From: Rebecca billardiae RCC1528
Taxonomy: Eukaryota; Haptophyta
Length of the DNA: 64,000 nt
Reading direction: 5' to 3'
NCBI GenBank assembly: GCA_965240325.2
Contig: OZ251248.1
Location: forward strand, 124,001 to 188,000
Below are positions 35,471 to 47,065 of this stretch, piece after piece. How positions within the stretch are numbered: the first letter of the stretch is position 1; the number at the start of each line of letters is the position of its first letter. The notes beneath the pieces are model-generated. The model saw nothing but the letters and a program-made list of their open reading frames with translations. It was not told where the DNA came from and did no database searches. The position numbers and the translations under genes are program-made.

Positions 35471-37898
35471 CGCTGCCGGCAGGCGACAGCCTCATGGCTG
35501 GCAGGTGGCTCAGGCCGGCGGCGGCTGGGGGCAGGGGGGTGTACGACGCGGCGCGCGCCGCGCGCCTCTCCGAGCCGATCGGGAGCTGCTGCGCCTGCTG
35601 CTGCTGCTGCTGCTGCTGCTGCGCCTGCTGCGTCTGTGCGTGATGCGCTGTGAAGAAGCCAGCTGGGGACGAGGACCCCCCGGCCCCAACACCAGCCCCC
35701 GCCTGCGCGAGGCAGGCGGGCGGCTGGGCGGCAGCAGTCCGGCTAAGGCCGTCCGCGCCCGCGCCAACCGCGCCTCCCGGCATCCCGGGCGGCGCGTGCG
35801 CCGCGCGCACGCGCGGCTGCTCGCCAAGCGCCGCCGCCGAGCCGTGCGCGCCCGCCGCCGAGCCGGGTGTGCCCCAGCCGGGCGCCGCGCCCACGGCCCC
35901 CGCGTGCGGCCCCACCGTCGAGGGCGCCGCCACGGCGCACATGCACCCGCCGCCGCGCGCCAGACCCCACCGCAGCCCCGCGTCAACGTGCGCCTGTGTG
36001 AACTGGAAGATGGGCAGCGACAGTGCCGACACGGCCGCGTCCGCCTCGTCCTGCGCCAGGCCGGCGAGCATCAGCCGGCGGTAGATCGTGTCACGGATGC
36101 CGCTGGACATGCCGCCGGCTGGCGCCGTGGGCGAGAGCGCGCTCTCGGCTTGCAGCGGGAAGGGCGCAGCGGCGCGCGCGCCGCCCTGCGGCTGCGTTGG
36201 CCGTGCCGAGCCGATCCCACCCACAGCCGGAGGCGGCGGCGCGGCGCCGGGCGGCAGCGAAGGCGTGTGCGGCGCGTGCGGCGGCGGCAGCGCGCACGGG
36301 CCGGGCGCAGCCTGCTGCGGCCCGCGCGCCGGCTGCGCGCCCGCAGCGGGCGAGTGCGCCGCGGAGCCAGCAATGCCGCGGCAGCTCGGTGCGCAGCCCG
36401 CGGCCCCACGGCCGGCGCCGCCGCCGTCGCGCGGCTGTGGGGCGGAGAGGGCGGCGGCGGCCGCGGCGGCGGCGGGCGCGTGGGGGTCGCCGCCGCTGCG
36501 CGGCGGCGCGTGGACGGGCGTGCAGGCGGGCGCGGCGCTCCCGCCGCCGCCCTTGCGCTGCGAGGGTCCCTTGCGAGCCGCCGCCTTGGCGCCCGCAGCA
36601 CCGCTCGCCGCCGCGCCGCCGCCGCGCGCCGCCGCGCGTGCCGCGTGCGGCGGCGTGGCGTGCGCGCCGCCCGGCGCCGGGCTCGGCTGCTGCTCGCGCG
36701 CGCCGGGGTGCTGCGTGGGCGACGGCGCGCTCGCCTCCGCCTGCAGGACCCCCTCCGACGTCGCGCGCCCGCCGCACGCCGCCCGTGCCCGCGCCTTCGC
36801 CGCCTCCGCCTCCGCCTTGTAGCGACTCTCAAGCGCAGCCTGGAGCTCGAGCGCGCGCATGCGCTGCGCGGCGGCCTCGGCGGCGTGCTGCACCTCGACG
36901 CGCTCCGCCTCGGCCTGCGCCTCCTTCCGCGCAGCGCGCTCCGCCGCCTCCACGCGCTCCGCCTCCGCGCGCAGCCGCTCCTGCCGCTCCGCCCATTCGC
37001 GCCGCCGCCTCGCCTCGTCTGCCTTTGCCGCCTTGGCCTTGGCGGCGGCGTCGGGCTCGGCGGCGCGCTTGCCCTTGGCGCGGCGCGGCGCGCGGCCCGG
37101 AGCCGCGTCCGCGCCGTCCTCGCTGCCCTCGGCCGCGCCGCCACTCCGCTGCGCCGCGCCGCCGCCACCCGCCGCCGCCGCCGCCGCGCCGCCGCCGCCC
37201 GGCGCCCGAAGCAGTTCAGAGCACAGCGTGGCCGCGCCGGCACACACTGCGGCCGCATCGCCCGCGAGCACGGCGGCGAGCAGCGCCCGGGCGTGCGCGG
37301 CGCGCGGCGCGGCGGCGGCGCCGCGCGTGGGCGCCGCGAGCCACGTGAGCACGCTCGGCAGCACGATCGGCAGCGTCAGCGGGACCAGGCCCGCGCCGAG
37401 CAGGAACGTTACCAGAACGTTCTCGTTGCCCGCCCCCCACCAGACGCCGCCGAAGCAAAGGGCGGCGACGGCGGCGCGGCGCCACGCGCGCGCGCGGTGC
37501 CTCGCGTCGTCGATCGCGCAGATCCGCACGACGACGGGGAAGCTGCACGCGTACAGCACGAGGATCAAGTACACAAGCGAAGCGTTCTCCGCTTCTTCCG
37601 GCGAGAAGGACGGCGCCGTCGCCTGCCGCCACGTGGAGACCTGCATCTTGGAGGCGTCGGGCGCGGCGCGCGGCGTGGTCTCGCGCTCGAGGATCTCGTC
37701 GATCCGCGCGCGCTCCGCCTCGCTGATGCGCGAGCCCAGCGCGCCGTCCGCGTCGGTGAGCGTGACCACGACCATGCCGAGCGCGCCCGCCACAAACAGC
37801 ACGAGGTACACCATGCACGCGGTCTGGGCGCGCGCCTCGGCGGGCGTCGAGGGGCGGTACGGGTTCCAGAGCACCTCCTCCACGCGTATGCGCCGCAT
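34905..37898 (-). CDS. multipass membrane RING-finger protein with SHOCT domain
   Basis: Predicted membrane E3 ubiquitin ligase (inference from the RING). Intronless, 997 aa from the Met of MRRIRVEEVLWNPY (37898). The in-frame Met at 38123 adds 75 unconserved residues. Transmembrane segments lie near residues 27-48 (YLVLFVAGALGMVVV), 110-130 (VYLILVLYACSFPVVV) and 145-190 (two more, including LVTFLLGAGLVPLTLPIVL). A charged Ala/Glu/Arg coiled coil occupies about 290-380. A long Ala/Gly/Pro/Gln-rich region follows. A SHOCT domain is at about 849-877 (ELGRMRAQGLLTETEFAQAK). The C-terminal RING (about 935-990) has CVICMEL, then CMHKCVCERC and CPLC, the MULAN/IAP-type C3HC4 arrangement. The combination of SHOCT with a RING is unusual to me. 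Confidence 0.8.
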
Positions 37899-38390
37899 GC
37901 CCGCGCGCGCCAAGCCCGGCCTCCTCCGGCCGGCCTCCCGCGAGCTCGAGCGCGCCGCTGCCTCCGCGGCGACCACCGTCGACGCGTCAAAAGCCCTGCG
38001 CGATGACTTTTCAGTCGCGCAGCCTGCGCTGGTGCGCAAGCACTGCGCGCGCGCTGCGTGTGCAGCGCCAAGGCCGCCCAAGGCGGGTAAAGTCAGCCCG
38101 TACTGTAGCTGTTCACAAATCACACGACAGCTCTCACAGCGGATGAATACACACGAGCGGCTAGATCTCCCTCGTCACAGCGTCAGACATAAGCTACGAC
38201 GATGACGATACAGTCCGTCACACTTGCATCATCTAGATGCGTGTGACCCACGGCGATTGAGCGTAGGAGTGGGCCCAGCGGCGGCGGCATGACGGCGACG
38301 GCATGGAGCATGGCGCGACGCCATATATCGTCACTAGCAGGACGGATGCGCCCGCGGTCCCTCGCCAGCGCGGCCACGCTGTGCGCGCGC
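37899..38390. other. intergenic / possible N-terminal extension
   Basis: Open in frame up to 38123 for the RING gene, then a short AT-richer stretch. No other gene supported. Confidence 0.4.
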
Positions 38391-39834
38391 TCACTCGGCC
38401 GCGCCGCTGAGAGGCGGCGCGCCGCCGCCGCCGCCGTCGGCCGCGGAGCGCCGCGCGTCCGCGTCGGCGGCAGCAGCGCCGCGCTCGGCCGCCGCCGGCG
38501 GCTGGTGCCGCCAGTAGCACCGGCGCATGTGCTGCGCCCACGCGCGCGTCTCGAAGAAGTCCCTGCACGGCCTCCCGTCCGCGCGCGCGCAGAAGAGGCA
38601 GTGCAGCCGGAGGCCCACCACCGGCTTCAGCGCCTCGAGGTGGGCCGCGAGGCCCCAGGCGCGCGGGTAGCGCTGGCCGCACACGGCGCACAGCTCGGTC
38701 GGCCCGGCGAAGCCGCCGTCGCCCTCCCCACCCGCCGGCGCGTCTGCTGCCGCCCCGTCGCAGCCACACGCGGGCAGCCCGGCTGCTGCGGCCGCAGCGC
38801 TCGGCGATACGGCCGCCACGCCCGCGGGCAGTGCACCCGCCGAGCCCGGCGGCGCGGGCGGCGGTTGGTACCCGTGCAGCGCCTCCTCGTGCTGTCGCAG
38901 GTCGCGCGCGGTGGCGAAGGTGCGCGCGCACGCGGCGCACGCCAGCGCGCGCTCCGCCTCCGGCCGCCAGTCCGCTCCGTAACAGCGCAGCTCGTGCGCG
39001 CATCGCTCGTGCGTGCGCCGGCCACGCTCAGACCCGAACGTGCGATGGCAGCGGCCGCACGCGAACGGCTTCGCCGCCTCGCGCAGCGCGATCGAGGCCT
39101 CGTGCACGTAGCTGGACTCGGGCAGGAATGGATGGCTCGCACCCGCCGCCTCCGAAGACGCCGCCGCGGCATTCGACGGCGGCGGCCGCGGCGGCGGCGG
39201 CAGCGACGACGACGACGACGACGACGGTGGCGGGTCAGGTACGGGCGCGCCGGCCGCCGCGCCGCCCTCGACTGCGCGCACACGCCCGTCGGCGGCGGGT
39301 GCGCCGCCCTCCGCCTCGCGCCGCCGCTCCCGCGCGAACACGTACGCCTCCGACAGCATCCCGTGCCCGTGCTGCGCCTGCGTCTGCGCCGATTTGAAGT
39401 TCTTTCCATTCTTGTTCCGCCGGCACTCGTAGCCGGGGAAGTCAGCTGGCTCAAAGGGCGAGCACTGCAGCGTGCGCAGCGCCGCGCGCGCCGCGTTGCC
39501 CGCCAGGTTCCAACGCCCCGCCTGCCCCACCACCAGGCTCACGATCACCAGCGGCTCATCCACGCCCGCGTCCGAGTCCGCGTCTGCGCCGGCGCCGGCG
39601 CCGGGCGGCGCAGGCATCACGACCGCACCGTCCGCGCCACCGGGCGTGTCCGCGGCGGCCGCCGACTCGCGGCGCGGCGGGGCGAGCACGCTCGCCGCGC
39701 ACGCGAAGAAGTGCGCGAGCAGGTACCGGTGCAGCCGGAAGTCCTCCAGCCCCAGGTGCGGGTGGTTCCACACGACCCGGTCGAAAGTGCATGCGCGCGC
39801 GGCCGGGACGCCCGGCGCCGCCGGTGTGCCGCCG

Positions 39835-39870
<36 letters not shown>

Positions 39871-40490
39871 ACGCCGCCGTGCTGCTCGCGGCCGTCGGCG
39901 GCGGGGCCGACGCGCTCGTGCTCGGCGCGGTCGGCGTGGATGGTCGCGGCGATGTCCCACGAGTTCACCCCGTGCCGCGTGCGCACGCGCAGCCGCGCGT
40001 GCGAGCCGCGCGCGAGCTTCTCGAGCGCGCTGAGAATCGAGCTCGCCTCGGGATATTTTCGGACCACCTCGTCGCGCGAGTCGAAGGAGGTGGCGAGGAC
40101 GTCGACGTGCGCGCGGGCGGGCACGCGGAGGTAGGCGTGTGCCGGCGTGCGCTCCGCCGCGCCGCTGCGCGCGAGCTGCCGCGCGAGCGAGAGCGCGAAG
40201 GAGAAGTTGCCGTCGCCGAGGATGAGCACACGGACCGAGCTCGGCGGCGCGCGGCACGCGCCGCCGTCGGTGACGAGCGAGCTGACCGTGTCGGCCTCGC
40301 TCACGCAGTCGGAGGGCGGCATGCGCGGGGGCGGGGGCGCGGGGGTGTCGCGCTCGTCGTGCCCTGCCGCCGGGACGCACGGGGCCTTCCGCTCGAGCGC
40401 CCGGCACGCGTTGGATTCCCAGCGGACGCGCGCGCGTGCTGCGGTGGGCTGGCAAGTGAGCGGGTGGAAGGCGCGCGTCCACGCGGCCAA
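38391..40490 (-). CDS. BMT5-like rRNA (uridine-N3) methyltransferase with C2H2 zinc fingers
   Basis: Probable nucleolar SAM-dependent methyltransferase. The yeast relative Bmt5 makes m3U2634 in 25S rRNA. Intronless, 699 aa. A second Met (MPPSDCVSEA, 40322) is an alternative start. The DUF2431/BMT5 fold (about 85-385) shows the SAM-binding loop VLILGDGNFSFALSLARQL, then ATSFDSRDEVVRKYPEA, FDRVVWNHPHLGLEDFRLHR and LVIVSLVVGQAGRWNL. A poly-Gly insertion (about 207-222) interrupts the fold. The C-terminal half adds classical C2H2 fingers (CGRCHRTF...HERCAH; CAACARTF...HEEALH), a third CAVCGQRYPRAWGLAAH and a final CLFC...WAQHMRRCYWRH. These may bind RNA or pre-ribosomes. Divergent from the RlmN-like gene, 137 bases apart. 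Confidence 0.82.
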
Positions 40491-40627
40491 GGCGCCGGGT
40501 CCGGGGCTTTCAGAGACTGAGCTCGCGCCCAGCCCCGGCGCACCGGGCGACTGACTGGCTGCTCAGCGGAGCCCAGTCCAGGCGGCACGCGCTCCACGCC
40601 TCCCGCGCGCGCGGCACGTGCTGGACC
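40491..40627. promoter_or_regulatory. candidate bidirectional promoter between two RNA methyltransferase genes
   Basis: 137 bases separate the start codons of the BMT5-like (-) and RlmN-like (+) genes. No core element is recognised. Inference from spacing. Confidence 0.35.
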
Positions 40628-42682
40628 ATGCCGAAGAAGCGGCACCTGCACCCGCGCCCGCTGCTCGACCAGTCGGCGCTGCTCGCCTTCTTCAGGGAGC
40701 GCGGCTGGAAGGAGCCCAGCGCGCGCCGCCTCGTCGGCCACTTTGTGCGCGACGGCACGCGCGTCGCCGAGGTCGACGGACTGCCGCGCGACGCGTACGA
40801 GGAGCTGGGCGCGCACTTCGCCGAGATGACGAGCGTGGTCGAGTCGGAGTCGTGGTCGTCCGACGGCTCGACCACCAAGCTCCTCGTCCGCCTCGCCGAC
40901 GGCCACCGCATCGAGACGGTCGTGATCCGCAACCATCACGGCGGCAGCGCGCGCTCCGACGCGACCGTGTGCGTCTCGAGCCAGGTGGGCTGCCAGATGG
41001 GCTGCACGTTCTGCGCGACGGGCACGATGGGGCTCCTCGCCAACCTCTCCGCCGGCGAGATCCTCGAGCAGCTCGTGCACGCCCGCCGCTACGAGCGCGT
41101 GCGCGCTGTCGTGTTCATGGGGATGGGTGAACCGTTGGCCAACTGCGACGCCGTCCTCGAGGCCATCGAGGGCTCCATCGACACGCAGCGCTTCGGCGTG
41201 AGTCCGGATCGGTGCGCGCGTGCGCGCGGGGTGTGGAGCGTCCGCGTGGCGCGCGGGGGGTCGTGGCGGCGTGTGCGGCCTGTCGGGCGCGCGCGCACGC
41301 GCGTCCCCCCCCCGGGACGCAGGCGGCCGCTGCGGCTGTGCTGTTGAAGCGCACCGCACCGCCCGCCGTCGGCCGCCCGCCCGCCCGCCTGCCCGCCTGC
41401 CTGCGCCGCACGTCGCGCGCCGCGCGCGCCCGCGGCCGGCGAGCGGCCGGGGTGCACCCACCCGACGTCGCCTCGCCGCGCTTTTCACGCTCCGCCCCGT
41501 GCACCCGCGGCCGCCAGCGTGAGCCTCTCAACCCTAACCCCTAACCCTAACCCTAACCCTAACCCCTAACCCCTAACCCCTAACCCTAACCCCCGCGGCC
41601 GCGCAGCGTGAGTCTCTCGACTGTCGGGGTGACGCCGCGGCTGCGCCAGCTGGCCGAGCGCGCGCCGCACGTGCGCCTAGCCTTCTCGCTGCACGCGCCG
41701 ACGCAGCCGCTGCGCGAGCAGATTGTCCCGTCCGCGCGCGCGTACCCGCTGCCCGAGCTGATGGACGCGGGTGCGCGCGCCGGCCGCGCCGCGCGCGTGC
41801 GCGCGTGCGCGGCCGCGTGCGCGCCGTAGCCCACCGATAGGGCCGAGGGCCGCCGCCTTTTTTTGGCTCCGAATGATTTTGGGGGTTGATTCTGACGCAC
41901 GCGCGCCCCCCGAGCGCACTGCGCGCGCCGCCGCGGCCGGCGCCGCGTGTGCAGTGTGCGAGCACGCCAGTGCGACGGGCCGCGCGACCCTCATCGAGTA
42001 CGTGCTGATCCGCGGCGTGAACGACAGCGCGCACACGGCGCACGAGTGCGGCAAGCTGCTCAGTGGGACCCTCGGCGCGCGCCGCGCGCTCCTCAACCTG
42101 ATCCCTTACAACCACACGCCAGTACCACACGAGTACGAGCCGCCCGCGGCCGAGGCGGTGGCGGAGTTTGCTCGGATCGTGCACAAGGAGTACGGGCTGC
42201 AGGTGACGGTGCGCAAGGAGAAGGGGTCCGAGTGCGCGGCGGCGTGCGGCCAGCTCGTCGTCGACTCGGCGGCGGCGGCGGGCAAGCGCGGCGCGGCCGG
42301 CGCGGCCGGCGCGGCCGGCGCGGCCGGCGGCGGCGCTCGCGTCGACAGCCTCGACCTCGAAGATTTGGCGAACACGGGCGGCCGCGTGGGGGGCGGCGTG
42401 CGCGCGGGCGGCGCGCGGCAGAGGCCGGCCGCCGGCGCCAGGCAGGGCCGCGCCGGCGGCGGCGCCGCCGAGGCCAGGCGAAAGCCCCAGCCATCGTCGC
42501 CGCCCGCGGCGGCGGCGGCGCGGTCGTCGGCCGCGCTGCCGGCAGCGGCCGGCGCCCTCCTCGGCCTCCTCGGTCAGAACCGCGCGCTCTTCGTGCTGCT
42601 CTGCGTGCTGAGCGCGGTGCTTATTTACAACTGGTTCGTTGCGCGCGCGTTCGGCGTGCTCGTCCGGACGGCGTTCGGATGA
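40628..42682 (+). CDS. RlmN-like radical SAM methyltransferase with C-terminal membrane anchor
   Basis: The family methylates C2 of adenosine in 23S rRNA (A2503) and some tRNAs. Three exons, 40628-41211, 41607-41770 and 41955-42682, give 491 aa. Phase and conservation agree at the first join ([15 protein letters not shown]). The second join yields [15 protein letters not shown] before [12 protein letters not shown]. Radical-SAM cysteines are C122, C126 and C129 ([14 protein letters not shown]). Further blocks are [33 protein letters not shown] and LNLIPYN. The C-terminal catalytic Cys is in AAACGQL (about residue 345). After about residue 360 comes an Ala/Gly/Arg-rich linker, then a hydrophobic segment [20 protein letters not shown] (about 463-482) close to the C-terminus. 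This looks like a tail anchor and is absent from bacterial RlmN. The compartment is not clear. Confidence 0.88.
41527..41593. repeat. telomere-like CCCTAA tract in RlmN-like intron 1
   Basis: At least nine near-perfect CCCTAA/CCCCTAA units, ending 13 bases before the acceptor at 41607. Confidence 0.95.
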
Positions 42683-42955
42683 GTCGCACGCTGTTGCACG
42701 CTGCTCCGCGTGCGCGCCTCAGGCGCGCACGGTCACTGATGTAGCTCGCGCGACAGCCGTCGGCGCACCACAGACACCGGCCGATGCCCCAGCTCCAAAG
42801 AAAAGAAGAATGCGAAAAAGGAGAAAAGGCGGGACCCGCGCATTTCGCATTTTTTCGTGCCCGGAAATTCCGCCGCCACGTGTCGGCCGATCGCGGCCGC
42901 CGCCGCGCGGCGCTCGGCGCGTTTTCGGTCACAGGTCAACCGCGCCGCGCACGCC

Positions 42956-45900
42956 ATGGCGAACGCGCCGCTCAAGGCGCCGAGCGGGCTGAATGGCTTC
43001 ATCATGCGCGTGCTGCTGTGCATCTACGTGCTGCGCATGATGCCCGTCATGCAGCTCGCGCTCAAGGGCCAGATCGCCGCCCGCCGCCTCGGCCAGGTGA
43101 TGGACAAGCGCGCGATGGTCGCGCCGCCGAGCACGCCGCCGCCGACCGTCTCGGAGCTGATCGGCCCGGCGGGCGAGATGGCGCACGAGCTCGCGAGCCT
43201 GCGCGACGTGCCGTGGCTCGTCGAGCTCCTCGCGCAGGACGAGCGCGGCGCCGTCGTCGTCAGCGTCACCGCCGAGTACGTCGCGGTCTCGCGCGTGACG
43301 CCCTGGCTCGCGCGCCGCACCGTCTTCAACTGCTCGGCGAGCCGGTGGCAGCTGGAGGTCGTGGAGCTGCCGACGGAGGGCGGCGCGCCGCCGAGCGCGC
43401 CGCCCAAGGCACCGCCCGCCGTCGCCGCGCCGCCCGCGCCGTCCATCGCCGCGCCGCCATCGCCCGGCCCGGCCGCGGCCGCCGCCGCGCCGTCGGACGG
43501 CGACGGCGCGGCCGGCGGCGCCGCGGCCAACGCCTCCGACGCGGACTCCGCGTCGGCGTCGGGCGCGCGGCAGCTGGTGCGCGCGGCGGAGCTCGTCGAG
43601 CACCCGCCCGCGCCGCCGCCCGCGCCGCCGCCGCCGCCCGAGTACCTCGACACCGTCCTGCGTCTCAAGAATTTCCGCACCAAAAAAAGCCATTTAATTC
43701 TGATGCCGAACGCAGAGGCGGCGCGGCTGCGCGCGCTGCACCGCCGCGCGGTGGTGCGGCGGCAGGTGATCCAGATCGACCGCGACGTGAGGCGCACGCA
43801 GCTAGGCCGCGGCGGCCTGCAGGTGCGCGCCGCGCCGCGCGTGGGCGCTCGGTCGGCGCGGCCGCGGCCGCGCGCGCGCGCGGTGTGTCGCATGCCCCGC
43901 GCACGGATCCCACCGCGCGCGTGACACGGCGTGCGCCGGGTGTGCCCCCTCGCGCGCGCGCGCGCGTTCGCAGGCGCGCATCGTGCGCGAGGTGCTCGTC
44001 GCCTACGCCCTGCAGGCGCCCCTCGCCGAGCGGTACGTCCAGGGAAACCACCTGCTCGCGGTCGCGCTCACGCAGGCCTTTTTCGGGTCCGGTGTTCTCG
44101 AGGGCGCGCCCGGACTGCTGCCGGAGGGCGCGGCGGCGGGCGTGGTCGGCGGCGCCGCCGGCTCGGAGCCCGCCGCCGCCGCCGAGCCGCCGCCCGCCGG
44201 CTGGGCCGCGGCGGGCACGTCGCCGTCCGCGTACCCGCACCTGGACGGCTCGCACCTCGAGCAGCTGCGCGCGTGCTTCGTCAGCGCCGGACTTTTCCCG
44301 GACTCGGGCCCGACGGCGCGGCAGCTCGGCCGGCTGGCGGCGAGCGCGGGCGGCGCGGCGGAGGCGGAGGCGTGGGCGGCCGCGCAGGTGCTCGGCGCGT
44401 TCAAGTACGTCATGGTCACGCAGGTGCGTGCGCGCGCGCGCGGCGAGGCGCGGTGGCGCGGCGCGCGGCGCGCGGCCAGTGCGCCGCGCGGCGCGTGCGC
44501 TGAACGGCGCGGCGGGTGCGCCGCGCGGCTGGCCGGGTGCGCGGCGGGTGGGCGCTGCCGAGCGGATTGGCCGGCGGAGCGCGGCGCCACGCGCGCGCGC
44601 GCACGGCACGCGCACGCGCGCGCCCTGTGCTCACGCCGCGTGCACACGCGCGCGCCCCGCCGCGCGGAATGGCCGGGACGCGCGCGCGCCGCGCCGCGCC
44701 TCGCGCCTCGGCAGGGCTTGGCCGCGCTGTGCCCCGGCGGGAGCGACGCCGCGTTCGGCGTGGCCGGCGGCGGCGTGGCCGCGCCGTCGCCCGCGTGCGT
44801 GCGCGCGCTGCTCAGCGCCATGCTCGCGCGGACGCAGGGCCCGCTGGCGCGCGCGCTCGCCACACCCGCCGCGGAGCCGGCGGTGGCGGACGCGGACGAC
44901 AGCGGCGCGGCGGGCGGCGCGCCCGCGCACGCGCACGGCGACGGCGGCGACGGCGGCTGTGACGGCTGCGCGCAGCCCGCGCCCGGCGCAGCCGCCGCCG
45001 CAGCCGCGGAGACGGCCGCGGCGGCCGCCGCGGGCGGTGCGGAGGCGGCGTCGGCGGGGGCGCCTGCCACGGTCGACGCCGGCGCCGGCACTGACGCCCC
45101 GGCCGGCGCCGGCATGCAGTTTGGCCCGATCGCGGCGGCCGTGCTGGAGCTGCTCGAGCCGCTCAGCCTCGCGTCGCTGCTCACCATCCCGCCCGCGCCG
45201 CCCGCGTCGGCCACGGCGGCGATGGGCGCCGTCGAGCTGGGCGCGGGCGCGGCGGGCTGCGCCGTCGCCTACCCCACGACGGCGGAGCAGGTGTGTGCGT
45301 GCGCACGCGCGCACCATCTCTCCGCCGCGCGTGCCGCGGCGTGCGCGCGCGGCGCGGAGCCGTGAACCCTAACCCTAACCCTACCCCTCGCGACCTGCCC
45401 CGCCCCGCCTGCGGGCCCCGCCCACCACCGCCGCCCCCACCGCCCGGACGCGCGTGCGCAGGACCACTTCGTCGCCGTGTGGCGCGCCTTCTTGGCCGCG
45501 GACGGCGCGCCCTCCGCTCGCTCGCTGCTGCTCAAGCTGGTCGGAGCGCGCGCTCTCGGCTACTGCCAGGAGGTGCGGCAGCGGGGCGGGGCACGCGGGA
45601 AGGGTGTAGGGTAGGGCTAGGGTGGCTAGGGGCTGCTGCCAGCAGGTTAGGGGCGGGGTGGGCTCAGCGGGGGGCGCGGTGGGGGCCGGCGTGTGCGGAG
45701 AGGGTACTGCGGGCGCACAGCACAGCACAGTGCGTGCGTGTGCGCAGGCGTGCGTGCGCGCGCGCCGTCCGGAGTAGGTGGCGAGGGGACGGGGGTGCCA
45801 CCAGCGCGGACGCCCCGACCCTGCGGCTGCGCGAGCGCACGGCTGGGGCGCGCGCCCCGCCACGCGCCGCGCGGTGCGTCACGAGGCGGCCGGACCGCGC

Positions 45901-46508
45901 TCTCACAGCGCGCCGCCCTCCGCGCGCGCGCCGCCCCGGCCACCCCGCGCGCGTGCGTGCGTGCGGCCGGCGATCTCAGGAGTCCGGAGCTCGCAGCTGG
46001 TACTCGCCCCCGGACTCGTGGCTGCTGCACAAGGCCGGTATCTTCGATCTGGACTGGTGCGCGCACCGCACGCGCGAGCAAGCCGGCGCGGCGCGCGGTG
46101 GGAGGGCGCGCCCGGCCGTGCGCGCGCGAGTGCAGCGTGCGATGGGGCGCTGGGCCGCGGTGGCGCTAGCTAACCGACAGCGTGCGACGCGCGCGCGCCG
46201 CGCACCGCAGGTCGGCGGCGCTGGACGAGGCGGCGAGTGCGTCCGAGGCGGGCGCAGGCAGCAGCACATCGGGCGGCGCGGCCGGCTCCAAGCTCGGTGG
46301 CGCGCCGCGGCCCGGGCAGAGCAGTGCGCTGGCCGGCCCCGCGGCGCGCGCCGCGGGCGGTGCGGCGCGCGCCGCGTCGGACGAGCAGCTTGGCGATCTG
46401 AGCGCGCGCTTTGCGTCCGGCTGGAAAGTCTCCCGGCTCGAGATGGCGCTGCTGCGTACGCGCCTCGCGACGACCAACAAGAAGCGGGTGGCAGCGCCCG
46501 CCGCGTGA
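42956..46508 (+). CDS. conserved-looking protein of unknown function
   Basis: I do not recognise the family. Six exons, 42956-43822, 43974-44423, 44715-45290, 45462-45572, 45980-46056 and 46211-46508, join in phase and give 792 aa. Residues about 10-40 contain a hydrophobic segment (FIMRVLLCIYVLRMMPVMQLAL) that could be a membrane anchor or an organelle signal. The region 60-140 looks folded (WLVELLAQDERGAVVVSVTA, VTPWLARRTVFNC), then a Pro/Ala-rich spacer and a second ordered part (YLDTVLRLKNFRTKKSHLIL). Exon 2 begins ARIVREVLVAYALQAPLAE. The middle is Ala/Gly-rich. Exons 4-6 give ordered stretches (DHFVAVWRAFLAADG, WYSPPDSWLLHKAGIFDLDW, FASGWKVSRLEMALLRTRL). Exon 5's acceptor is the least certain. 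ATG 42956 is preferred over 42857. Confidence 0.65.
45364..45391. repeat. telomere-like tracts in introns of the unknown gene
   Basis: AACCCTAACCCTAACCCTAC in intron 3. A second, diverged GTAGGGTAGGGCTAGGGT tract lies in intron 4 at about 45605-45630. Confidence 0.85.
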
Positions 46509-47065
46509 GGATGCCCGAGGCCGCCACGGGCAGTCGGGTCCGAGTGGCGTAGTGATGGGCCTCACTCGTCCGATCCCGGCTGATCAGACATATTCATCGC
46601 GACGATATCATAATGACGAAAGAAATCGATTTTCGGCGCGCGTTATACCGTAACCCGTCCGCACTTCCGCCCAGTGGGGATGCGCGTTGGATTTTTTTTC
46701 ATGATGCCCCGTATTCATCGCGGCACTTCGCGCCGCCACATATCAGTGGAGAAAGACCGGGCCGAAGCCGTTTGTTCCTTTGGTTTGAGCATGGTCGGTT
46801 GTGCGCACGCCCATTCGATAATCGATGGCGCGCTCCGAGCGGCGGGCGTGCGCGCATGTGTGCCGCGAGGGGGGCTGCGAGGCGTCGGCCGGCTTGCCAA
46901 GGTGGTTCCCCGGGGCGGCGTCACCCTCGCCCGCCCCTCCTCGCCCACCCTCGTTCCACGGGCGGCCACACGTGAGCTGTTAAGATGACTTCTCGGGGGC
47001 CGCGCGGCACGCGCGCGGAGAGGCGAGGAAGTGTCTGCTGCCACTCTCGTCGGAGAGACGGAGAG
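46509..47065. other. intergenic between converging genes
   Basis: The part 46600-46800 is less GC-rich than its surroundings, with short open frames only. No gene recognised. Confidence 0.45.

Noticed and set aside
35250-38006. 918-codon plus-strand frame
   Set aside because: Arg/Ala-rich antisense of the RING/SHOCT gene. The minus strand has the recognisable motifs.
38289-40520. 743-codon plus-strand frame
   Set aside because: Antisense of the BMT5-like gene, Arg/Val/Ala-rich without motifs.
41527-41593. True chromosome end or subtelomere
   Set aside because: The telomere-like tracts are short, occur in both orientations and lie within introns of ordinary genes, so they are interstitial.
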